Below, piece after piece: positions 14,016-20,015 of a stretch of 30,792 bases of DNA. The DNA lies in contig CAIPFZ010000072.1 of the NCBI GenBank assembly GCA_903864515.1, positions 1-30,792 of the forward strand. The letters are read 5' to 3'. The DNA comes from an uncultured bacterium (lineage in GTDB: Bacteria; Patescibacteriota; Minisyncoccia; Phycocordibacterales; CAIZLB01). The notes beneath the pieces were generated by a model that worked only from the letters and a program-made list of their open reading frames with translations, had not been told where the DNA came from and made no database searches. Position numbers and translations under genes: made by a program. How positions within the stretch are numbered: position 1 is the first letter of the stretch; each line of letters begins with the position of its first letter.

Positions 14016-14891
14016 ATGAACTCAATAATTCCACAACTCATCGTCAATAGTATAATCGCAGGTTCTATATACTCACTTGTGGCTCTTGGATTTAATCTAA
14101 TATTTGGTACAACAAAGTTTTTTAATATTAATCATGGAGTAGTTTCAACAATTGCAGGATACACCGTTTTCTCTCTTGCTAAAAATCACGGAATGGATAT
14201 TTGGTTGGCGATAATTATTGCTGTTTTGTTTGCGGGACTAGTTGGATACTTGTCTGAGAAATTTGTTTTTTTGAAGATGAGAGAAAAGAGAGCATCTGGA
14301 ATGGTTATGCTTGTTGCATCCCTTGGTCTTTTTACCGCACTTCAGGCAATCATTGCAATTATTTTTACAAGTCAATTCCAAACAATTTCTACAAATTTTG
14401 GTGAATCGAAGGTCTACAATATATTTGGGGGAATTATAACTGAGACTCAACTTATTATTCTTGCTGCTGCGATTTTTATAACCTTAACGCTTGGTCTATC
14501 AATGAAGTTTACTAAGTTTGGAAAGGCTGTTAAGGCAATTAGTGATGATGTTGAGGTTGCAAAAATTGTTGGAATAAACGCAAATAAAATTATTGCTAAG
14601 GTGTTTTTCATTGGATCGATGATTGCCGGAGTTGCAGGAATTGCTATTGGATTTGATACTGGAATTGAACCGACTATGGGAATGAATCTGTTATTGAAGG
14701 GTGTTATTGCTTCAATTATTGGAGGTGTTGGAAATGTTTACGGTGGAGTCTTGGGAGCATTCTTCTTGGGCTTTGTTGAGAACTTTGGTATTTGGAAAAT
14801 TTCAGGAGAATGGAAAGACGCCATTGCATTCGGCGTCTTGATACTGTTTCTAATATTTAAGCCGGGAGGAATAATGGGGAAGAAGGGATAG
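14016..14891 (+). CDS. livH: Branched-chain amino acid-type ABC transporter permease, LivH type
   Basis: The 291-residue, very hydrophobic protein has about eight predicted membrane segments. Family signs are SIYSLVALGFNLIFGTTKFFNINHG near the N-terminus, KFGKAVKAISDDVEVAKIVGIN (the cytoplasmic loop that contacts the ATPases), GMNLLLKGVIASIIGGVGNVYGGVLGAFFLG, and a C-terminal FKPGGIMGKKG. It forms one half of the membrane channel, normally paired with LivM. It shares the operon with livF. The next gene, 7 bp on, is an acetyltransferase rather than livM. Confidence 0.92.
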   Translation: MNSIIPQLIVNSIIAGSIYSLVALGFNLIFGTTKFFNINHGVVSTIAGYTVFSLAKNHGMDIWLAIIIAVLFAGLVGYLSEKFVFLKMREKRASGMVMLVASLGLFTALQAIIAIIFTSQFQTISTNFGESKVYNIFGGIITETQLIILAAAIFITLTLGLSMKFTKFGKAVKAISDDVEVAKIVGINANKIIAKVFFIGSMIAGVAGIAIGFDTGIEPTMGMNLLLKGVIASIIGGVGNVYGGVLGAFFLGFVENFGIWKISGEWKDAIAFGVLILFLIFKPGGIMGKKG

Positions 14892-14898
14892 TAAAAAT

Positions 14899-15444
14899 AT
14901 GGATCAAAACATATTATCAAAATTAGAAATCATTGAGGGTTTAGCAAATTTTGACAATAATTATTTAATTAAAGAAATCATTGATATTGATTCTGCGTGT
15001 TTTGGAGAATTTAGCAGTGAAGATTCTGGTTCAGAATCATACTGGAAAGAGATATCTAAGGATTCGTTTATTCAAGTTGCCTTAATCGATAATAAAATAA
15101 TTGGATATATAAACATTTATAAGTTTTCTGATAAAGGTATTAATATGCTTGAAAAGGGACTACTTAGAGAAGGGGAGATGTTTGAGTATTTAGATAGAAG
15201 TGATTCAAGAAAAATACACTTATACATTGTAGCTATAGCAGTTCTACCTGAATTTAGAAAATACGGCATAGCAAATAGATTACTATATTCTGTTCTTAGT
15301 CAAATTAAAAATGACGGTTATTTATTTGATAATATCTATGCAACCGTGTGGAGTGATTATGGAGCTAAATTTTTTAATAAATTTAACCCTACAAAAATAA
15401 CACATGACTGTTTAGGTCATGATGTTATAAAGATTGAAATATAG
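14899..15444 (+). CDS. GNAT-family N-acetyltransferase
   Basis: The 181-residue protein has the GNAT core: IQVALIDNKIIGYINIYKF (strands 2-3), YIVAIAVLPEFRKYGIANRLLYSVL (motif A, acetyl-CoA loop R-K-Y-G-I-A), then IYATVWSDYGAKFFNKFNPTKI. The acceptor is unknown. It starts 7 bp after livH and is probably cotranscribed with the transporter genes, which may hint at an amino-compound substrate; that is an inference. The next gene converges from the other strand. Confidence 0.82.
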   Translation: MDQNILSKLEIIEGLANFDNNYLIKEIIDIDSACFGEFSSEDSGSESYWKEISKDSFIQVALIDNKIIGYINIYKFSDKGINMLEKGLLREGEMFEYLDRSDSRKIHLYIVAIAVLPEFRKYGIANRLLYSVLSQIKNDGYLFDNIYATVWSDYGAKFFNKFNPTKITHDCLGHDVIKIEI

Positions 15445-15459
15445 ATAGAATATAGTTAA

Positions 15460-16104
15460 TTATTTTTCAATAACCATCTCTTCTTTATCAAATCTAACTT
15501 TCTTGTAATTTGCAGTCTCATCATCTGATGATCTGTATCCAATTGGACACATTAATACTGATTCAAGTCCAAGCTCCGTTAGACCTAGAATTTCATCAAT
15601 TTTCTTGCTATCAAAGCCTTCCATTGGACACGCGTCTATTTTATCTATTGCGCATGTGGTAAGTAGTGTACCAAGTGCAATATACGCTTGTCTTGCTGAC
15701 CATTCCTTAACTGCTTCAACTCCACCTTTCTCCCTTTTTGCCTTAATAGAACCCTTCATCATCTGACTGTATCCTTCAAGGTCTGAGACATCAATTTCTC
15801 GAGTAGCTGAAACTATGTTTATAAATTTATCAACATATGCTTCATCCACATTGCTTACTTTTGCAATAATTAATAAATGTGAGGCGTCAGTTGTTTGAGT
15901 TTGACCCCATGAAGCATCTTTAATTTTTAATCTTAAATCTTCACTTTTTACTACTATGATTCTCCATGGTTGTAATCCAAAAGAAGACGCAGAAAGTTTT
16001 ACGGATTCAAGAATACTATTAACTTGACCTTCACTTAGCTTTTTCTCTGTATCAAATGATTTTGTTGCATATCTCCAATTCATCGCGTCTATTATTTGAT
16101 TCAT
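15460..16104 (-). CDS. Nitroreductase-family NAD(P)H oxidoreductase
   Basis: The protein has 214 residues from the ATG at 16104; a TTG 15 bp upstream is less likely because M-N-Q-I-I-D-A-M-N-W-R-Y-A-T-K-S-F begins as family members do. FMN-binding signs are the early R-Y-A-T-K, SASSFGLQPWRIIVV, and the C-terminal ESVLMCPIGYRSSDDETA. The family reduces nitro compounds, quinones or flavins with NAD(P)H and FMN as a cytosolic dimer. It is most like the NfsB/dihydropteridine-reductase branch. It is a single gene, divergent from the tiny membrane protein at 16229. Confidence 0.88.
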   Translation of the reverse strand: MNQIIDAMNWRYATKSFDTEKKLSEGQVNSILESVKLSASSFGLQPWRIIVVKSEDLRLKIKDASWGQTQTTDASHLLIIAKVSNVDEAYVDKFINIVSATREIDVSDLEGYSQMMKGSIKAKREKGGVEAVKEWSARQAYIALGTLLTTCAIDKIDACPMEGFDSKKIDEILGLTELGLESVLMCPIGYRSSDDETANYKKVRFDKEEMVIEK

Positions 16105-16228
16105 ATTTATGTTTGGCAACTAATTGCTATTAATTAATAATTGATAATGTGTAAGTATTATATAGGCAAAGTCTATAAAGACAAAATTATAATAGTCAAA
16201 ATCTGTGATTAAATGCTAGAATATGTAT

Positions 16229-16399
16229 ATGAGTAGAAAACAGTTAATTTATATATTTATGATTGTAGGAGGATCGATAGGGGGATACATTCCAACTCTT
16301 TGGGGTGGATCATTCTTTTCATTATCAGCTGTCTTATTAACAGCGGTTGGTGGTTTATTAGGGATTTATGTTGCTTTTAAAATTAGTCAGAATTTCTAA
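16229..16399 (+). CDS. Small two-helix membrane protein
   Basis: The 56-residue protein starts at the ATG at 16229; the ATG at 16223 in the same frame would add two residues. It begins MSRKQLIYIFMIVGGSIGGY and has two hydrophobic segments (about 5-26 and 30-50) around a W-G-G-S-F-F turn, both rich in glycine. Similar short proteins with G-G-Y-I-P and a following W-G or F-G turn are, to my recollection, common in CPR genomes and unnamed. The basic N-terminus suggests insertion with both ends inside. No partner gene is evident. Confidence 0.7.
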   Translation: MSRKQLIYIFMIVGGSIGGYIPTLWGGSFFSLSAVLLTAVGGLLGIYVAFKISQNF

Positions 16400-16461
16400 T
16401 TGAATCTTTAGATTGATTGAATAAATCATATTGAAATTCAACGGGGGATGTTTGGATTTTG

Positions 16462-16490
16462 TTGACGTACAATACGGTATATGGTATAAA
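16462..16490 (+). promoter_or_regulatory. Sigma-70-type promoter of the 16569 cassette
   Basis: TTGACG, 17 nt, TATAAA. The predicted start near 16497 puts the 5' end at the base of the hairpin below. Confidence 0.65.
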
Positions 16491-16536
16491 AAATAGCTGT
16501 CCCACGGTGGGGTGGTTGGCCCATGTGGGCTATTTT
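16490..16536 (+). promoter_or_regulatory. 5' leader hairpin of the 16569 cassette
   Basis: Nested stems: AAAATAG/CTATTTT (outer), CCCAC/GTGGG (16501-16505/16525-16529) and TGGG/CCCA (16508-16511/16520-16523), followed by TTTTGTT. The outer stem overlaps the -10 box, so the RNA probably starts inside it. It could be an attenuator or a 5' stabilising hairpin. Confidence 0.45.
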
Positions 16537-16568
16537 GTTCGTTTTGAATTCTAAACCTAATTAATCAC

Positions 16569-16907
16569 ATGTTTCCAATTAAGGTAAGGTTATCATCGGT
16601 TGGCTTTGCTGCCGAACTTGAGGAGATGAAAAGACATAGCCAGATTTCTCTGATTCTGGCAGACGCTTTGAATGTACTCATTTTACGAGAGCAATCCAAG
16701 CGCGACCACGCACTCACTGATTTACCTCTGATGAGCCTCGATCTCCAAAAAGCTATTATCGAAGAAACTGATGGTGGCAGAATCATGGTTGATCGTGAAT
16801 GCTTTCAGTTTCTCATGGTGCAGTCTGAGTGTGTGTCAAAACCATTGAGACTTAAAATAGTGAGAACGGAATGCCCATTATGTTTTGTGGCGGCTATTCC
16901 AATGTGA
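16569..16907 (+). CDS. Hypothetical 112-residue protein in a monocistronic cassette
   Basis: I recognise no family. The protein is mixed helical, starts with V-R-L-S-S-V-G-F-A-A-E-L-E-E-M, carries a central L-I-L-R-E-Q-S-K-R-D-H, and ends with three scattered cysteines (SECVSKPLRL, TECPLCFVAAI). No signal peptide or membrane segment is clear. It has a strong promoter, a leader of about 70 nt with a hairpin, and a long-stem terminator. Its GC-richer codon use resembles the 8953, 12084, 19274 and 28604 genes. The reverse frame is also open for 73 codons but lacks any signal for expression. Confidence 0.6.
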   Translation: MFPIKVRLSSVGFAAELEEMKRHSQISLILADALNVLILREQSKRDHALTDLPLMSLDLQKAIIEETDGGRIMVDRECFQFLMVQSECVSKPLRLKIVRTECPLCFVAAIPM

Positions 16908-16920
16908 GTCTTAAACAATT

Positions 16921-16989
16921 GTCCCCGCACCTCAGTCTAACTTCTTCCTTCGTGGATGGAGAATAGGCTGAGGAGTGCGGGGCTTTTCT
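16921..16989 (+). terminator. Long-stem terminator of the 16569 cassette
   Basis: Arms 16921-16938 and 16965-16983 pair over about 17 bp (CCCCGCAC with GTGCGGGG, then CTCAG with CTGAG), with a two-base bulge and an inner hairpin in the loop, followed by TTTTCTATTT. Confidence 0.8.
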
Positions 16990-17021
16990 ATTTCCTAACT
17001 TTGGTGGGGAGATTCAGCAGA

Positions 17022-17127
17022 CGATTCAGCAGAATCGCCACGGGGGCTCATTCAAACGACGATTCTGGTGAATCGTCCAAACGACGATTCTGGTGAATCG
17101 CCTGCTGGGAGATTTAGCAAAATCACC
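17022..17127. repeat. Array of four hairpins (loops AGCA, TGGT, TGGT, AGCA)
   Basis: CGATTC/GAATCG with AGCA (17022-17037); GACGATTC/GAATCGTC with TGGT (17058-17077); CGATTC/GAATCG with TGGT (17085-17100); GATTT/AAATC with AGCA inside GG..CC (17108-17127). The array fills the space before the hpf promoter. Confidence 0.8.
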
Positions 17128-17137
17128 CACAGGGTGG

Positions 17138-17168
17138 TATAATAGAGGAGTTATCAGTTAATCGATAA
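17138..17168 (+). promoter_or_regulatory. hpf -10 box and leader
   Basis: TATAAT at 17138-17143, then GAGGAG (17145-17150) about 22 nt before the ATG. TTATC/GATAA (17151-17155/17164-17168) can fold between them and bring the SD-like sequence closer to the start. Confidence 0.5.
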
Positions 17169-17172
17169 AAAT

Positions 17173-17535
17173 ATGAAAATCATCACAAAAGGCGTAAATA
17201 TCAATATAACAGAATCTGTAGAAGAATATCTTTATAAAAAGCTTTCTTCTATTGAGAAATTTATTAATGATGATACAAAAGTTGAGGTTGAGCTTGAAAA
17301 GACAAGTAATCACCATAAGGCTGGTGACATATTTAGAGCAGAGGTCAACATCTTGATTCATGGAAAAATGAATAGGGTGGAGAGGTCTTCTGCTAACATG
17401 TATTCATCTATCGATTTAATGCAAGAAGAACTATTTAATATTTTATCTAATAAGAAAGATAAGAGAATCACGTTATTTAAAAAAGGAGGGCAAAAGATTA
17501 AGAACATCTTTAAGACATGGATGGAGATTGGGTAG
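17173..17535 (+). CDS. hpf: Ribosome hibernation-promoting factor (short HPF/YfiA type)
   Basis: The 120-residue protein has the beta-alpha-beta-beta-beta-alpha layout of HPF/RaiA: MKIITKGVNINITESVEEYLYKKLSSIEKF, VEVELEKTSNHHKAGDIFRAEVNILI, and SIDLMQEELFNILSNKKDKR. The C-terminal dimerisation domain of long HPF is absent. It binds the 30S decoding region and keeps idle ribosomes inactive in starvation. A perfect 13-bp terminator lies between it and the convergent fmt gene. The array of hairpins upstream may affect its expression. Confidence 0.9.
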   Translation: MKIITKGVNINITESVEEYLYKKLSSIEKFINDDTKVEVELEKTSNHHKAGDIFRAEVNILIHGKMNRVERSSANMYSSIDLMQEELFNILSNKKDKRITLFKKGGQKIKNIFKTWMEIG

Positions 17536-17563
17536 AGATTGGTTCAGTATAAATGTTTAATCA

Positions 17564-17602
17564 AAATAAATACATCGAGCTAAGTGCTCGATGTATTTAT
17601 TT
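17564..17602. terminator. Bidirectional terminator between hpf and fmt
   Basis: A perfect 13-bp stem (arm AAATACATCGAGC, loop TAAGT) has T-rich tracts on both sides, so it can end both convergent transcripts. Confidence 0.88.
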
Positions 17603-17606
17603 TATA

Positions 17607-18545
17607 TTATTTTCTCCCAATACTCTGTAAGAATGAATCCCACATCATCATACCTCCGCCTTCGGGAATTACACGAGTGATTTGTAATTGATGTCCCGCT
17701 TCTTTATTCTCATGCCAAAACGCCTCTTTGATTATCACTCTAATCTTCTTATTTTCCCCCTTAATTATTTTATCAGCAAAGAAGTATGTTCCAGGCCATT
17801 CCTCAAATGCTCTAATTTTTAAAATGTTCTTTCTTTGCTCTTCAGGTTTTGAGAGCCATGGATTAATTAGTCCATCTTCCTTTGTTATTTTTTTTGTAAA
17901 AGTAGCTAATTCATGATTTTGCTCTTTTAGCTCTAAATCACCTGCAATATATGCGTCAATATTTTCAGCAATTAAACGTGCCCCAATGTTTGCTGTAATT
18001 AATTCTAGCTCTGAATATCCCGTTGGCCACTCCGCAATTTCTGCAATGTCCACTTCCTCTTGTGCAAAGATAGGTCCATGATCCATATCCTTATCCATTT
18101 TAATAATTGTAACTGCAGTTTTGTTTTGATCATTAAGTATTGTGAATTGAAGCGGAGCTGCACCACGTAATTCTGGAAGTTTTGATGGGTGAATATTTAA
18201 TGCTCCAAATTCTGGAATTTCTAGAAATCTCTCTGGAATTATTTTTCCATAAGATGCCACAATAAAAACTCTGGGACTTTCTTTTGAATATGATTTTATT
18301 TCTTCATATGCATCATCATTTAGCTTTGCAAATTCAAGGCAGGAAATATTATGATCTTCCGCCCAGATTTTTGTTGGATTTGGAGTCAATTCTAATTTTC
18401 TCCCCTGTGGCTTATCTGGAACTGTGATTATTACATTTGGGATGATTCCATAATTGCGAAGTGAATTTAAGACCTTCACAGACATAAGTGATGATCCGAA
18501 AAAGTATAAAGGGTAGTGCGATGGTCTTTGTTCTTGATTTGGCAT
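17607..18545 (-). CDS. fmt: Methionyl-tRNA formyltransferase
   Basis: The 312-residue protein transfers formyl from 10-formyl-THF to Met-tRNA for initiation. The N-terminal Rossmann part contains VFIVASYGKIIP (94-104) and GALNIHPSKLPELRGAAPLQ (114-133), with catalytic N117 and H119; D155 lies in MDKDMDHGP. The C-terminal tRNA-binding domain follows (VKxxx-type start with ITKEDGLINPWLSKP, RAFEEWPGTYFF). It lies 15 bp behind def on the same strand, the classic def-fmt pair, so formyl addition and removal are coexpressed. Length is normal. Confidence 0.93.
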   Translation of the reverse strand: MPNQEQRPSHYPLYFFGSSLMSVKVLNSLRNYGIIPNVIITVPDKPQGRKLELTPNPTKIWAEDHNISCLEFAKLNDDAYEEIKSYSKESPRVFIVASYGKIIPERFLEIPEFGALNIHPSKLPELRGAAPLQFTILNDQNKTAVTIIKMDKDMDHGPIFAQEEVDIAEIAEWPTGYSELELITANIGARLIAENIDAYIAGDLELKEQNHELATFTKKITKEDGLINPWLSKPEEQRKNILKIRAFEEWPGTYFFADKIIKGENKKIRVIIKEAFWHENKEAGHQLQITRVIPEGGGMMMWDSFLQSIGRK

Positions 18546-18560
18546 AATAATTGTGTATGT

Positions 18561-19157
18561 TTAATTTTCTTTATTTAAAACTTCTTCAGGCTCAAATTCT
18601 CTGACGTCTTTTGCTTTATCGATAAAAAGTATCCCATTTAGATGATCTACTTCATGTTGGAATATATGAGCGAGTAATCCACTAGCCCCTCTTGTGAATG
18701 AATTACCATCTCTATCCAATGCTTTGATAGTTGCTCTAAGTGAGCGCTGTACTTTTCCATAGAACCATCTAACAGAGAGACACCCTTCGCCATCCATCCA
18801 CTTTTTATCCTTTGATACTTTAAGTATCTGTGGATTTATACATACAAGATCTGGGGGGATAATTACTTTGTGTTTTTTCTTTCTTTTTTCTGCCTCCATT
18901 AGGACTTCTCTGTCATCATCATTTAAGAACACCTTTCCTGATACCATGAAAAGCTGAAGAGGGACGCCAACCTGAGGTGCCGCAAGACCAACACCGTCAA
19001 TTTGTTGAGCAAGCATTTTACTCATATGAGAGATTAGATTTTGTATATATTCTCCTTTGATTTCATCTTTAGGGATTTCAATAGAGGTCATTCGGAGTGC
19101 CGGATGGTCCTCTGTTACAATCTTATTTTCAGGCTTGAAGTGGGTAAACTTTTGCAT
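18561..19157 (-). CDS. def: Peptide deformylase
   Basis: The 198-residue protein carries the three metal-site motifs: GVGLAAPQVG (55-64), EGCLS (124-128, C126) and HEVDH (168-172). It removes the formyl group from nascent N-terminal methionine. A charged insertion (about 80-100, NDDDREVLMEAEKRKKKHK) lies between strands and is longer than in the E. coli enzyme. It is the first gene of the def-fmt pair; the IMP cyclohydrolase cassette ends 50 bp upstream with its own terminator. Confidence 0.94.
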   Translation of the reverse strand: MQKFTHFKPENKIVTEDHPALRMTSIEIPKDEIKGEYIQNLISHMSKMLAQQIDGVGLAAPQVGVPLQLFMVSGKVFLNDDDREVLMEAEKRKKKHKVIIPPDLVCINPQILKVSKDKKWMDGEGCLSVRWFYGKVQRSLRATIKALDRDGNSFTRGASGLLAHIFQHEVDHLNGILFIDKAKDVREFEPEEVLNKEN

Positions 19158-19206
19158 ATTGGTATTGTAGCATATTCAAGAATTTTTGAAATTCGCTAAT
19201 TGTTTT

Positions 19207-19250
19207 AAAAAAGAAGAGCCTCCAGCAAAGACATAGTCCTTGCTGGAGGC
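19207..19250 (-). terminator. Terminator of the IMP cyclohydrolase cassette
   Basis: A perfect 11-bp stem (arm GCCTCCAGCAA on the plus strand) and, on the minus strand, the tail TCTTCTTTTTT. Confidence 0.88.
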
Positions 19251-19273
19251 TGGATACAGAATCAATCTTCCTA

Positions 19274-19882
19274 TTACAGATGCAGTTCTGGAACGGTCAA
19301 ATTACCAAATTCCGTATAGACACGCGCCGACAGTTGGATGTAGTCTGCAACAGCTCGTTCGGCACGTCCGCGCAGTGCATAGAGAACAGCATTACGATTT
19401 GGCTCACCATTCTTCATCCACCCCAGAACTTGCTGTTCCTGACTCTTGGATGTGAGTACGATGACTTCGCCACCCTTACAGGCTGATCTGACCATGGTTG
19501 GTCCGCCAATGTCAGTTTTTTCAATGCAAGAATCGAAGTTTGCCTCTCCTGCCGGCTTGTACAGTTCAGCTTCCAAAGGGTAGAAAGTGACGTACAGGAG
19601 GTCGATTTTCGGCCATCCGAGCATGTTCAGTTCATCCTGCATGTCGGCCGTCGCCAACAGTCCACCGTGGATTTGGGGCGTAAGTGTTACGACCCGATGC
19701 TTCAGAACCGGCTTCTGTTTGGTGATTTTTTCAACGTCGGTGACTGCAATACCATGCTCTTGCAAGTATTTTGCAGTACCACCGCTTGAAATGATGTGGT
19801 AATTGAGATTATTGAGTTCTTGGGCGAATTTCTCAAGGCCTGGTTTGTCTTGGTCGTACACCGACAGTAATGCTAGTTTCAT
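19274..19882 (-). CDS. Stand-alone IMP cyclohydrolase domain (PurH N-terminal half)
   Basis: The 202-residue protein corresponds to the MGS-like IMP cyclohydrolase part of PurH: ALLSVYDQDKPGLEKFAQEL, ISSGGTAKYLQEHGI (14-residue phosphate-binding loop region), HRVVTLTPQIHGGLLA (PurH: K-T-L-H-P-x-I-H-G-G) and KTDIGGPTMVRSACK (PurH: N-I-D-I-G-G-P-T). The AICAR transformylase half, normally about 300 further residues, is missing, and a terminator follows directly. In PurH this half closes FAICAR to IMP. No other purine gene is nearby. Higher GC than def and priA on either side. A salvage, nucleotide-sensing or other MGS-type role remains possible. Confidence 0.82.
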   Translation of the reverse strand: MKLALLSVYDQDKPGLEKFAQELNNLNYHIISSGGTAKYLQEHGIAVTDVEKITKQKPVLKHRVVTLTPQIHGGLLATADMQDELNMLGWPKIDLLYVTFYPLEAELYKPAGEANFDSCIEKTDIGGPTMVRSACKGGEVIVLTSKSQEQQVLGWMKNGEPNRNAVLYALRGRAERAVADYIQLSARVYTEFGNLTVPELHL

Positions 19883-19955
19883 TTGCGATAGTTGGTTGTT
19901 TGATGTTTGAGTTAGTAGAGAACTGTCATTGTGACAATGTGCTCTGCTGTCAGGA

Positions 19956-19983
19956 ATATTACTCTGAAGTATGAAATAGTCAA
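19956..19983 (-). promoter_or_regulatory. Promoter of the IMP cyclohydrolase cassette
   Basis: On the minus strand: TTGACT, 16 nt, TAATAT. It gives a leader of about 67 nt with a five-codon ORF (MTVLY) that ends about 30 nt before the ATG and overlaps a CATTGT/ACAATG palindrome. Confidence 0.6.
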
Positions 19984-20015
19984 TAATTATATATCTTTAG
20001 TTTACCGCCTGTCTT

